Below, piece after piece: positions 1 through 6,933 of a DNA stretch of 9,746 nucleotides. The DNA lies in NCBI GenBank assembly GCA_002299785.1, contig DBNL01000089.1:1-9746 (forward strand), written 5' to 3'. Below the pieces are notes generated by a model, which did not search any database, had not been told where the DNA came from, and worked only from the letters and a program-made list of their open reading frames with translations. Source of the DNA: Verrucomicrobia bacterium UBA673 (lineage in GTDB: Bacteria > Verrucomicrobiota > Verrucomicrobiia > Limisphaerales > UBA1096). Each line of letters begins with the position of its first letter. The stretch's first letter is position 1. The position numbers were made by a program, and so were the translations under genes.

Positions 1-2
1 CC

Positions 3-629
3 GTTTTTCTTTTTGCGCACTTGTCTCTATCCCTTGCGCTCGGCCAGTCGGATCAAACCTCAAGACAGATTAAAGAAGCCCAACTCAAGGAAACGAGTGG
101 TGAGGTTTATTTTTACGAGGGAAGGCCGTATACCGGTTTGGTTCTGAAAACACATCCCAACAAAAAGAAAGCCGAGAGCTACTCGCTAAAGAAAGGGAAG
201 ATTAATGGTCTCTGGCAGGGTTGGGATGAAGAGGGCAACTTGGTCGGCCAGGCCGAGTATCGAAATGGTAAGATTCACGGAAAGTTTCTCCAGTTAAGAA
301 AGACTGGCGGTCGTGAGTTTGAGGTGAATTATGTGAATGGTGTCGAGAACGGCGCCTTTAGGCGATGGTTCGACGATGGGAAACTTTGGGTTATTGAAAA
401 CTACCAGGCAGGTAAGCTTGAGGGGGGCAGTACAACTTATTTTCCCGACGGGAAAATCCAGGTTTCTACCGAGTATCGCGCCGGCAAGAAACATGGCCTG
501 GAGATTCACAGATATAAGAATGGACAGCCAAGGTGGGAGGCTGTTTATGAGGAGGGCAAACTGAAAACGAAGTTGGGCTGGAAACGCGACGGCACACCAT
601 CAGGGCAAAACCCACCTAAAATACTTTAA
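3..629 (+). CDS. Exported MORN/YwqK-like repeat protein (5' end outside window)
   Basis: Function is unknown; proteins with these repeats are usually annotated as MORN-repeat or 'YwqK family antitoxin' proteins, a label that says little about role. Counting residues from the TTG at 21, a Gly (mostly Gly-Lys) anchor recurs at residues 59, 83, 107, 131, 155 and 179, an exact 24-residue period, with an earlier related unit at Gly34. Each unit has the form Tyr-x-x-Gly-Lys-x-x-Gly followed by an aromatic stretch and Asp/Asn-Gly, as expected for beta-hairpin repeats. The frame stays open upstream of the TTG to the window edge and encodes a hydrophobic run (VFLFAHLSLSLALG), best read as the core of a signal peptide. 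The true start therefore lies before the window, and the TTG is probably internal. The stop lies one base before the next gene's ATG, so the two are probably cotranscribed. The C-terminal 20 residues are polar and Pro-rich. Confidence 0.75.
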   Translation, partial: VFLFAHLSLSLALGQSDQTSRQIKEAQLKETSGEVYFYEGRPYTGLVLKTHPNKKKAESYSLKKGKINGLWQGWDEEGNLVGQAEYRNGKIHGKFLQLRKTGGREFEVNYVNGVENGAFRRWFDDGKLWVIENYQAGKLEGGSTTYFPDGKIQVSTEYRAGKKHGLEIHRYKNGQPRWEAVYEEGKLKTKLGWKRDGTPSGQNPPKIL

Positions 630-630
630 C

Positions 631-2091
631 ATGAAGACATTACATTCAATGAAAACAAGTCGAGTTATAGTTGCACTGGCATTGGGTTGCACAACTTTGC
701 CATTCGCAATGGGCGGGGAGACGGCGCTCGATCGTTATGTGGCTAAGCCGGATCCGGCTTACGAGTACAAGTTGATTTCTCAGCATGAGGGGGATGGTTG
801 TACTACTTACATTCTTGGCATGACGTCGCAGAAGTTCCTGACCGAGAAGGATGTCAACCGCACGTTGTGGAAGCACTGGATGATTGTGGCCAAGCCGCAT
901 CGGTTGAAGCACGACACTGGCCTCATGCTCATCACCGGCGGCAGCAATGGGGGCGACCCGCCCGCCAAGGGCGATGATGTAATGGCACAGATTGCCGCCA
1001 AGACAGGGTCGGTCGTCACGGAGCTTAAAATGGTACCCAACGAGCCGCTGCAATTTGTCGGCGAGAAACGCACCCGAACCGAGGACTCACTCATCGCCTA
1101 TACGTGGGACAAATACCTGCGAACTGGGGACGATCGCTGGCCCGCTCGCCTGCCAATGACCAAGGCGGTTTCGCGCGCGATGGATACCGTTACCGATTTC
1201 CTCGCCAAGCCGGAGGGCGGCGAAGTGGTCGTGGACAAATTTGTTGCCGCCGGCGGATCGAAGCGCGGCTGGACAACTTGGAGCATCGCCGCGGTGGACA
1301 AGCGCATCGTAGCCATTGTGCCGATTGTCATCGACATGCTCAATGTTGTTCCGTCGTTCAAGCACCACTACCGCGCCTACGGCTTTTATGCTCCGGCGGT
1401 GGGGGATTATGTGGAAATGGGCATCATGGGCTGGCAGGACACGCCCGAGTACAAGCGCCTACTCGAGATCATTGAGCCGTACGAATATCTCGAGCGTTAC
1501 ACGATGCCCAAGTTCCTAATCAACGCCTGTGGAGACCAGTTTTTCCTGCCCGACTCGTGGAAGTTTTACTACAAGAATTTGCTTGGCCAAAAGCATATCC
1601 GCTACGTCCCCAACGCCGGCCACTCGCTCGACGGCTCGGATGCCGTTTACAGCCTGGCCGCCTACTACAACGCGATTTTGAACAAGACCAAGCTGCCCGA
1701 GTACGATTGGAATGTACAGGAAGACGGCTCGATCAGAGTGACCACCAAGGTCCGCCCGAAGGAGGTGCTGCTCTGGCAATGTACCAACACGGAGACGCGG
1801 GACTTTCGCATCGAGACCACCGGCAAGACGTGGAAAAGCAGTAAGCTTAAGCCGGTGAACCGTGGCACTTACGTGGGCAAGGTGTCCGAGCCGGCCAAGG
1901 GCTGGACGGCGTTTATGGTAGAGTTGACTTACGCCGAGCCGATCAAGCGCGGTATATCAACCAAGCGCGGCGGGCGGCTTGGCAAGGAGACCGGTAGAGT
2001 GGGTGCGCCGTTCAAGTTCACGAGCGGCGTCAATGTATTGCCTGAAACGATGCCCTTCGAGTTCAAGCCCATGGCCATCCCGAACCGGTAG
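631..2091 (+). CDS. PhoPQ-activated pathogenicity-related (PqaA-like) exported protein
   Basis: This belongs to the PhoPQ_related family (type member PqaA of Salmonella), which has an alpha/beta-hydrolase-like fold and no settled substrate. Paralogues are common in Planctomycetota and Verrucomicrobiota. Residues 1-29 form a signal peptide (basic start, VIVALALG core). The mature protein has the family's N-terminal block (LDRYVAKPDPAYEYK) and a GGSNGG loop near residue 110. A nucleophile-elbow-like GGSKRGW follows, with Ser210. A plausible triad is completed by Asp302 in the CGDQFF segment and His331 in NAGHSL; the triad assignment is by analogy with hydrolases. At 486 residues the length is normal for the family. 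ATG 649 (MKTSRVIV) is an equally reasonable start, since neither has a Shine-Dalgarno sequence. It directly follows the repeat-protein gene and converges on the NHL gene with a 23-base gap. Confidence 0.88.
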   Translation: MKTLHSMKTSRVIVALALGCTTLPFAMGGETALDRYVAKPDPAYEYKLISQHEGDGCTTYILGMTSQKFLTEKDVNRTLWKHWMIVAKPHRLKHDTGLMLITGGSNGGDPPAKGDDVMAQIAAKTGSVVTELKMVPNEPLQFVGEKRTRTEDSLIAYTWDKYLRTGDDRWPARLPMTKAVSRAMDTVTDFLAKPEGGEVVVDKFVAAGGSKRGWTTWSIAAVDKRIVAIVPIVIDMLNVVPSFKHHYRAYGFYAPAVGDYVEMGIMGWQDTPEYKRLLEIIEPYEYLERYTMPKFLINACGDQFFLPDSWKFYYKNLLGQKHIRYVPNAGHSLDGSDAVYSLAAYYNAILNKTKLPEYDWNVQEDGSIRVTTKVRPKEVLLWQCTNTETRDFRIETTGKTWKSSKLKPVNRGTYVGKVSEPAKGWTAFMVELTYAEPIKRGISTKRGGRLGKETGRVGAPFKFTSGVNVLPETMPFEFKPMAIPNR

Positions 2092-2114
2092 CCTCTTGCC
2101 AGGTGCGGTTCCGG

Positions 2115-3212
2115 TCAGCCCTTCACGCGGACGAGTTTCATGATGCGACCATCCACGTTCCAGTCCTGTACGTAGAGGTTGCCGTCTGCGTCCCAACCTG
2201 AGCCGTGTGTGCCGCTGAAGAGGCCCTCAATCCAGTCCGCCTGTTTTACTCCGTAATTGCGTCCCATCTTGGGGTCCGGGTTATGTCCGATCACAGCCAT
2301 GATGGTGTTGGTCTTGTCAAGGATGACCACGCGCCCGTGTAGATCTGGCACCGAGACGTAGTCGCCCTGCACGGAAACAGAGGTTGGCATACCGAGGCCA
2401 CCAATGACTTCGTTGATGTATTCGCCCTCGAGGCTGTAGTGCAGGAGACGGCCGCGGGGCTGGTGGTTTCGGTCGCAGATCAGCAGGCGATTCGGCTCGT
2501 AACGGGTATCAAGCGTCATTCCGTGCGCGGTGTTGAACTGCCGTGGGCCGTTGCCCTTCGCGCCAAAGTGCATCAGGTACTTCCCGGCTTTGTCGAACTT
2601 GAAGATGATGTTACTGGCATATCCGTCGGAGAGAAAAATATTGCCGTCGGCTGACACAGTGATGGCAGTGGGGCTGAACGGCTTTGCAGCGAGCCCGGAC
2701 GCCGCAGGGAAGGGCAGGCGAAGGACGACCTTGCCGTCGGCGGCGTTGAACTTGATCCCCTCAGCGTTTTTGTTGCGGGCACCATAAAGGTACTCTGTAC
2801 CGTTCTCGTCACGAATCTCGACGTCATGCAAGTTGGTGTAAGGTTCGCCAAGAAACTCACGGGTCACCTTTCCGCCTGGCGAAAAAGCGATCACACCCTT
2901 GTCGGCGCTGGTATAGATTGTGCCGTCCTTGCCGACTGTCACACCGCCGTGCGTTGGGCCGATGGCGGATTTGCCGTCCGCAGTGAGTCCCCAACCAGGA
3001 ACAGTGTCAAACGTCATTAGGCCGGTTCCCATCCGGACACTGGTGGGAACATCTGGCTTGGCGTCGTGGTCATGGCCGCCACTGTCACCCTCGTGGTGAT
3101 GATGATCACCTTCGGTATGACTGTGATTGTCATCGTGCGAGTGCTGATGACCTGATTGGCCGCAGCCTGCCAAAAAAAGAATAGTGATAAGGAAGGTGAA
3201 AAGAGGCTTCAT
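2115..3212 (-). CDS. His-rich NHL-type beta-propeller lipoprotein
   Basis: Predicted membrane-anchored propeller. The product has a lipoprotein signal peptide with lipobox LAGC (Cys17), then a linker with 11 histidines between residues 22 and 49, including four in a row, mixed with Asp/Glu. From about residue 60 to the end is a six-bladed NHL-like propeller. Blade motifs of the type 'G-x-x-x-D-x-D-G-N-I-F-x-S-D-G-Y' and 'DKAGKYLMHFG..G.GPRQFN.AHGM' recall the lyase domain of peptidyl-glycine amidating enzymes and related 6-bladed propellers, but I cannot assign catalysis. The His/acidic tract looks able to bind divalent metal such as zinc, copper or nickel (inference). It may be soluble-exposed in the periplasm or at the cell surface. 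The ATG at 3212 gives a clean signal peptide. The gene converges on the PqaA-like gene and may be cotranscribed with the small ORF 59 bases upstream. Confidence 0.85.
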   Translation of the reverse strand: MKPLFTFLITILFLAGCGQSGHQHSHDDNHSHTEGDHHHHEGDSGGHDHDAKPDVPTSVRMGTGLMTFDTVPGWGLTADGKSAIGPTHGGVTVGKDGTIYTSADKGVIAFSPGGKVTREFLGEPYTNLHDVEIRDENGTEYLYGARNKNAEGIKFNAADGKVVLRLPFPAASGLAAKPFSPTAITVSADGNIFLSDGYASNIIFKFDKAGKYLMHFGAKGNGPRQFNTAHGMTLDTRYEPNRLLICDRNHQPRGRLLHYSLEGEYINEVIGGLGMPTSVSVQGDYVSVPDLHGRVVILDKTNTIMAVIGHNPDPKMGRNYGVKQADWIEGLFSGTHGSGWDADGNLYVQDWNVDGRIMKLVRVKG

Positions 3213-3271
3213 AGCGCGGGAACTCTCACCACCCTGAAGCCGCTTGGCAAGACGTTAAAACGTGCTAAACC

Positions 3272-3445
3272 TCATTTTTCTCGAGGCCATTTCTGGAATG
3301 GAAGGCTGGGTGTCTGTGTGCTTTTCTCATGGAATTTTTTCCATTTGGCGCGCTGGTCCAACTTGTCCTCCCAGGTGGCACAACCCTGGGCACACAGGAG
3401 AACGCATAACAGGGCGAGAAGAGGGTAAAGAAATTTTGTTTTCAT
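3272..3445 (-). CDS. Small secreted or lipoprotein-like protein, 57 residues
   Basis: A short minus-strand frame with ATG at 3445 and TGA at 3272-3274. It begins Met-Lys-Thr-Lys-Phe-Leu, has a hydrophobic core (LYPLLALLCVLLC), then AQGC with Cys22, a near-lipobox whose -2 residue (Gln) is not canonical. The mature part is about 35 residues, strongly charged, with three Trp and many Lys, ending WPREK. A weak AGGG lies about 10 bases upstream of the ATG. It lies on the same strand as the His-rich propeller gene and ends 59 bases before it, so the two could share a transcript. I do not recognise a family. The signal-peptide-like start and good codon quality argue for a real gene, but short length leaves chance possible. 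Confidence 0.5.
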   Translation of the reverse strand: MKTKFLYPLLALLCVLLCAQGCATWEDKLDQRAKWKKFHEKSTQTPSLPFQKWPREK

Positions 3446-3521
3446 ATTGTCGTGCCCTGATATCCAAGAGTCATCGCGGAAAGTGAGGTTTACAAGATGT
3501 TTTAACTAAACGCATAGTTCT
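3446..3521. other. Divergent intergenic gap, probable promoter region
   Basis: AT-richer spacer between the small minus-strand ORF and the portal-like fragment. A promoter for the minus-strand pair would be expected here, but I see no convincing -35/-10 pair on either strand. An in-frame stop at 3507-3509 closes the reading frame of the portal-like fragment on its upstream side, so the fragment's lost N-terminal region is not present in this gap. Confidence 0.3.
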
Positions 3522-4169
3522 TTGTCATGCGACCATTCCACTTGGTCGGAGGCGTTCACTATGATGTTTAGGTTGGTTCATGAATATCCCGGTGACGAGG
3601 AGTTGCAGCGGATCGCCGGCATTAGTCCCGGATTACCGACCAGTCAGGCCGAGATTCAAGGTGCTTACGACTTCGCGGTGAAGTTGGATGTGCGCGAGTT
3701 GGACAGCGATTATGTGATTGGCAAGATGAAGCCGATCATCGATCTACTGCCGATTGACACAGCCGGCACGGTTGACCGAGCCAAGCTGATGTCGATTGCG
3801 GTTTCGATGGTTGACCCGGTGCTTGGCCAGTCGGTGATGTCCGACCAGCGCGGTGCCAGCCAGAAGACGTTCGACAAGGTGAACCAGGACGTCGCCTTGA
3901 TGGCCTTGGGGAACGAGGCGGCGTACACCGAGAACGACCCGACCGCGGCGATAAAGATGCAGTTCATGGAGCAAATCGTCCAAGGCAACCCGAAGTATCA
4001 GGAGGCGCTGCAAGGCGATGAACTGGCAGACGGATATTATCCCGATATAGCTCCGTTATTTTTGCAAAATCATCCGGACACAAACCGGCTTGCTGATCTT
4101 GATTTCGTTGCCAGTGAACTTGAGTTTGCCGCTGTCCTGATTGATTCGAAACACTGCGACATTGTCTGA
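3522..4169 (+). pseudogene. Phage portal protein-like C-terminal fragment (probable remnant)
   Basis: The open frame starts at a TTG (in-frame ATGs at 3561 and 3564) with no ribosome binding site, and has no signal peptide. From about residue 15 to 175 it has the look of the C-terminal stem/clip-to-tail part of a large phage portal protein. It has a 'YDFAVKLDVRELDSDYV' strand, an 'IDTAGTVDRAKLM' turn-helix, 'VDP', then 'ENDPTAAIKMQF..QIVQGNPKYQ' before a lost coiled C-terminus. This family call is from memory of sequence style, not a search. The N-terminal portal domain is absent, and from 4056 on the frame merely runs antisense through the end of the lactonase gene, so about the last 38 residues are unlikely to be real portal sequence. 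A both-ends-truncated prophage relic best explains this. A small domesticated gene, or an unrelated cytoplasmic protein, is the alternative. Confidence 0.5.
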
Positions 4170-5234
4170 TTGCTGGTTGGCAGCGAGCAGGAACTGGCCG
4201 GTGGGGTCGATGCCGAAGTTGCGCGGAGTGGAGCCCCGGGTGGACTCGTGGCCAAGCGCGGTCAGCTTACCGTTCTTCTCGTTGATCCGGAACATGGCGA
4301 TGCTGTTGTGGCCGCGGTTCGAGCCATAGAGAAACTTGCCGCTTGGGTGAACAAGAACCTCGGCGGTGCTGTTTCCCTCAACCGAGTGGGGAACGGTAGA
4401 GACGGTTTGCAGTGTCTTGAGCCGGCCGCGCTTGGCCCGGTAGCTAAAGGCGGTCACCGACTGCTTAATTTCATTGATGACGTAGGCGAACTTACCGTCC
4501 GGGTGAAACCCGAAGTGGCGCGGGCCGGAGCCGGGTTCCAACTTGGCGCCACCAAACTTGGTCTCGGCGATGGCACCTGTTTTTTCGTCGAATCGGAACA
4601 CCAGTACCTTGTCGATACCAAGGTCGGGAGCAAAGGCAAACTTGTTGTTTGGGCCAACATGGATCGAGTGGGCGTGCGGGGCTTTTTGACGAGAATGCAC
4701 GCTTGAGCCCTTGTGTTTGATCTGCGAAACCACCGGGCCAACGGAGCCATCTTTTTTGATTGGCAACACCGAGGTGCTGCCTCCGCCATAGTGTGCCACG
4801 AGTACGTATTTGCCGGTGGCATCGACGGTCAGATGGCAAGGGCCGGTGTCGCCGGAGGGCTGCTGGTTGAGTTGGGTCAGTTTGCCGGCCTGCACGTCCA
4901 GCGCGAACGCCGTCACGCCGCCGCTTCTTTTGCCATCGAACATGGCGACTTCGTTTACTGTGTAAAGGAACTTGCCGTTCGGGTGGATTTTGAGGAACGA
5001 CGGGTTTTTCAGGCCGTCCACGGCACTGAGTTTTTTCAGGCTGCCATCCTTCAGGTTGAGTTGAAACAGGTGAACGCTCTCTTTGTCTGGGGTCGAGTAG
5101 CTGCCAAAACAGACCAGGGCTCTGGCCGGCGCAGCGGTAGCTGGGCCAAGCGCAGCGGTCAGGCCAAGTGCGGAGAAAGTCGTTGTCAGTAAAAGAGTGC
5201 GGAGTGTCATGCGCCGGATGAGACGGAAATTCAT
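4056..5234 (-). CDS. Exported lactonase-family seven-bladed beta-propeller
   Basis: Member of the lactonase family that includes 6-phosphogluconolactonase of the YbhE/Pgl type. From ATG 5234 the product has 392 residues: a basic start (NFRLIRR), a hydrophobic core and a likely cleavage near Ala-Thr-Ala-Ala-Pro, so it is exported. The mature part shows blade repeats of the form His/Asp-Pro-x-Gly-Lys-Phe-x-Tyr at about residues 84, 138, 194, 244, 296 and 343, roughly 50 apart, with 'GPCHL', 'HAHSIH' and 'GSGPRHFGFHPDGK' segments as in the family. Because it is exported, a role in the cytoplasmic pentose phosphate pathway is unlikely; an extracytoplasmic sugar lactone or other ligand is more plausible (inference). 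Other possible starts are TTG 5246 and ATG 5210; the latter still leaves a signal peptide. Its 3' end overlaps the portal-like frame; its 5' end faces the TPR gene. Confidence 0.87.
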   Translation of the reverse strand: MNFRLIRRMTLRTLLLTTTFSALGLTAALGPATAAPARALVCFGSYSTPDKESVHLFQLNLKDGSLKKLSAVDGLKNPSFLKIHPNGKFLYTVNEVAMFDGKRSGGVTAFALDVQAGKLTQLNQQPSGDTGPCHLTVDATGKYVLVAHYGGGSTSVLPIKKDGSVGPVVSQIKHKGSSVHSRQKAPHAHSIHVGPNNKFAFAPDLGIDKVLVFRFDEKTGAIAETKFGGAKLEPGSGPRHFGFHPDGKFAYVINEIKQSVTAFSYRAKRGRLKTLQTVSTVPHSVEGNSTAEVLVHPSGKFLYGSNRGHNSIAMFRINEKNGKLTALGHESTRGSTPRNFGIDPTGQFLLAANQQSDNVAVFRINQDSGKLKFTGNEIKISKPVCVRMILQK

Positions 5235-5285
5235 CTCCAGTTGCAAGTTGTTTTGCGTTTCATTGGGAGTCCGGTGCTGTTACCA

Positions 5286-6107
5286 ATGTGCTCCGTGAAA
5301 CTTATCTCGCGTCTCATTCTTTATCCGCTCTGCCTGTATGTAGCCATCTGGTGCTGGGGCGGCTTTCGCGATGCGTATGAGAACATGCAACTGAATCGGC
5401 ATAGTGTTGAACTGGATGAGGAGGAGGGGTTGCCGGTTGCTGTTGGCGTCGAGCCTTCCGGAGAGGTCAACCGCACGCCAACTAATGAGTCACCGGCTAA
5501 GGTGGTGAAGACACAGCCCTCCAAGACTAAGAGTTCGCCAGGGGGAGAGGAAACGAACCAAGTCGAGATCACTGGACAGTCGGAGGCTTCGGAGAAAAAG
5601 GGAGGGATGATGGTTTATTTCTCCGGTATGCTCGGTGCCTTGATTGTGTTCGCGCTGCTTGTGGCGCGCGATGTCAGCCACCTGACAGGGGAACGTGTGG
5701 GTGGAAATTATTTAACCAAAAGTATTAAGTCAAGGAAAGCCGACATGTACGAGGAAGCCGAGTCCATCTGGGCGGATGGGGCGTATGTTGATGCCATCGA
5801 CTCATTTCGCGATTACATCAAGGTTTACCCGGGCGAATACCACGCCTACAAGCGCATTGCCGAGATTTACGAGAAGGATCTTGGTAGCTTTCGCGCTGCG
5901 GCGTTGGAGTACGAGGAGATACTAAAAATGGACATCCCCAAATCACGCTGGGGTTGGGCCGCCATCCATCTGTGCAATCTTTACTCCGGGAAACTCGACG
6001 ACTCCGACAGGGCGCTCAAGCTGCTGCAGCGCGTGGCCAGCGAATGCAGCGAAACAACGGCGGGAGAAAAGGCCCGCGATCGTTTGACCAAGATTGCCAA
6101 CGGGTAA
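5286..6107 (+). CDS. Membrane-anchored TPR-like protein
   Basis: Unrecognised family with clear architecture. From ATG 5286 (273 residues) there is a first membrane segment at about 7-24 (LILYPLCLYVAIWCW), then an acidic and Ser/Thr/Pro/Lys-rich, probably disordered linker at about 35-107. A second membrane segment follows at about 109-128 (YFSGMLGALIVFALLVA). A helical C-terminal domain at 154-273 has tetratricopeptide-like pairs ('ADGAYVDAIDSFRDYIKVYPGEYHAYKRIAEIYEKDL', cut here by eye into A and B helices). The positive-inside pattern suggests both ends in the cytoplasm and the linker in the periplasm. TPR domains usually bind partner proteins; the partner is unknown. An in-frame TTG at 5241 would overlap the lactonase start region and gives no better membrane segment, so ATG 5286 is preferred. 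The gene is divergent from the lactonase gene and convergent with the thioredoxin gene. Confidence 0.7.
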   Translation: MCSVKLISRLILYPLCLYVAIWCWGGFRDAYENMQLNRHSVELDEEEGLPVAVGVEPSGEVNRTPTNESPAKVVKTQPSKTKSSPGGEETNQVEITGQSEASEKKGGMMVYFSGMLGALIVFALLVARDVSHLTGERVGGNYLTKSIKSRKADMYEEAESIWADGAYVDAIDSFRDYIKVYPGEYHAYKRIAEIYEKDLGSFRAAALEYEEILKMDIPKSRWGWAAIHLCNLYSGKLDDSDRALKLLQRVASECSETTAGEKARDRLTKIANG

Positions 6108-6115
6108 AAGGGTCC

Positions 6116-6124
6116 GGCCAAGCG
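6116..6124 (+). repeat. Intergenic copy of recurring word GGCCAAGCG
   Basis: Exact copy of the 9-base word that recurs across the window, here 8 bases after the TPR gene's stop and between genes, so codon bias cannot explain it. It lies in the loop of a weak hairpin whose six-base arms are GTAAAA at 6104-6109 and TTTTAC at 6125-6130. A T-rich stretch (6131-6150) follows on the plus strand. Confidence 0.5.
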
Positions 6125-6282
6125 TTTTACGGATTTGTCTCTTCTTTTTTGGGTGACTTCACTTTTACCTCCGACTTAGCCCCAGTCGAGAGGAACAGTT
6201 CACGGGCGGCTTTTCGACTTGGCATCCATGAGAAATCCGACGTTGGATAGTTTACATATTTCGTCGCCACAACAGGCAGCAG

Positions 6283-6291
6283 GGCCAAGCG
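6283..6291 (+). repeat. Second intergenic copy of GGCCAAGCG
   Basis: Another exact copy at the other end of the same convergent gap, 25 bases past the thioredoxin gene's stop codon and in the same orientation as the copy at 6116. Together they bracket the 209-base gap between the two converging genes. Confidence 0.5.
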
Positions 6292-6296
6292 CAATG

Positions 6297-6321
6297 AGTA
6301 GTGGTTTGGTTCCCCACTATT
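6297..6321 (-). terminator. Hairpin at the 3' end of the thioredoxin gene
   Basis: Arms TAGTGG (6299-6304) and CCACTA (6314-6319) pair perfectly around a 9-base loop and extend outward with one G-T and one A-T pair. The gene's stop codon lies inside the stem. No U-rich tract follows in the minus direction, so it is an incomplete intrinsic terminator at best; it could stabilise the 3' end of the message instead. The rest of the gap 6108-6296 shows only a T-rich stretch near 6139-6150 and no gene. Confidence 0.3.
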
Positions 6322-6844
6322 TCAGCGCGCCCTCAATCGCGTCATCAAGTTTTCCCATCGGGTGTCCATGCCAGACGACTTCGCCATCCTTCACCACGAA
6401 GGCGTGCGGGATTCCGCCAACGCCGTACTTTCCCATGTAGCCCTTGGAGGTGGCACCCGCGTCAATCGCCACCGTATATGCCATCTTGTCCCCCATTTTT
6501 TTTACGAACGATTCGACGGTGGCGAGTTCCTCGTTGCTGATGCCAATGACGTTGACGTCGCGATCCTTGAATTTCTCCTGAAGCTCTGTCAGGTGCGGAA
6601 TGCTGGTTCGGCAGGGCGGACACCACGTTGCCCAAAACTCGATCACATGAACGCCGGTGGAGATGTCCACTGGCTCGCCTTTCACCCAGTTGGTGACGGC
6701 CAAAGCCGCTGCCGGTTCACCAGGCGAGTTAACTGATATTTGCGTTTGAGTCGTACCAGATTCATCTCCACCAGAGCAACCGGTGATTAATACGGAAGTG
6801 GTGAGGAGGGTCGACGATATGAAGAAAAACAGAATTGTTTTCAT
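6317..6844 (-). CDS. TlpA-like thioredoxin-fold lipoprotein
   Basis: Membrane-anchored disulfide oxidoreductase of the TlpA/ResA/AhpC-TSA redoxin group, expected to face the periplasm. The signal peptide ends in a lipobox LITGC (Cys23). A short Ser/Thr/Gln linker follows, then a thioredoxin fold at about 50-175. The active site is W74-C75-P76-P77-C78, preceded by the strand VIEFWAT, and the cis-proline is Pro146 in GGIPHAF. Family members typically reduce disulfides, often for cytochrome c maturation or thiol homeostasis; no cytochrome genes are nearby, so the partner is unknown. At 175 residues the length is normal. A good ribosome binding site, GAGGGA, lies 10 bases upstream of the ATG, one of the few clear ones in the window. 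The gene is divergent from the sugar ABC importer genes across an 89-base gap. Confidence 0.9.
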   Translation of the reverse strand: MKTILFFFISSTLLTTSVLITGCSGGDESGTTQTQISVNSPGEPAAALAVTNWVKGEPVDISTGVHVIEFWATWCPPCRTSIPHLTELQEKFKDRDVNVIGISNEELATVESFVKKMGDKMAYTVAIDAGATSKGYMGKYGVGGIPHAFVVKDGEVVWHGHPMGKLDDAIEGALK

Positions 6845-6933
6845 GCTTTTAGATTCCCTCAGCGCCTAGCCTAGCGCAAGTCTTTTTTGTAAATAGTTTG
6901 AAATGCCCCGCTGCTTTGCTTAGCTTGACGCGT

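Noticed and set aside
2082..2111. Inverted repeat GAACCG...CGGTTC between the convergent PqaA-like and NHL genes
   Set aside because: Only six pairs, an 18-base loop and no U tract on either side; not good enough for a terminator call.
3252..3263. ACGTTAAAACGT inverted repeat as an operator
   Set aside because: Five-base arms with a two-base loop are too short to call, and the site lies between two same-strand genes without a promoter in view.
4170..4706. Plus-strand 178-codon frame opposite the lactonase
   Set aside because: Antisense to well-conserved propeller repeats; Val/Gly/Ala-rich without motif or start signal.
5163..5173. AAGTGCGG resembling the Haemophilus uptake word
   Set aside because: A single near-match inside a coding region; the recurring word in this window is GGCCAAGCG, not this one.
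6104..6150. GTAAAA/TTTTAC stem with a T-rich stretch after the TPR gene
   Set aside because: The stem is short and AT-rich, the loop is 15 bases and the T run lies about 15 bases away; noted with the repeat entry rather than called a terminator.
6219..6540. Small plus-strand frames in the convergent gap and over the thioredoxin gene
   Set aside because: No ribosome binding site or signal peptide; Pro/Ser/Arg-rich translations typical of antisense frames.
6898..6933. TTG start 12 codons upstream for the sugar-binding protein
   Set aside because: Would place a polar segment before the signal peptide; ATG 6934 gives a standard lipoprotein signal.
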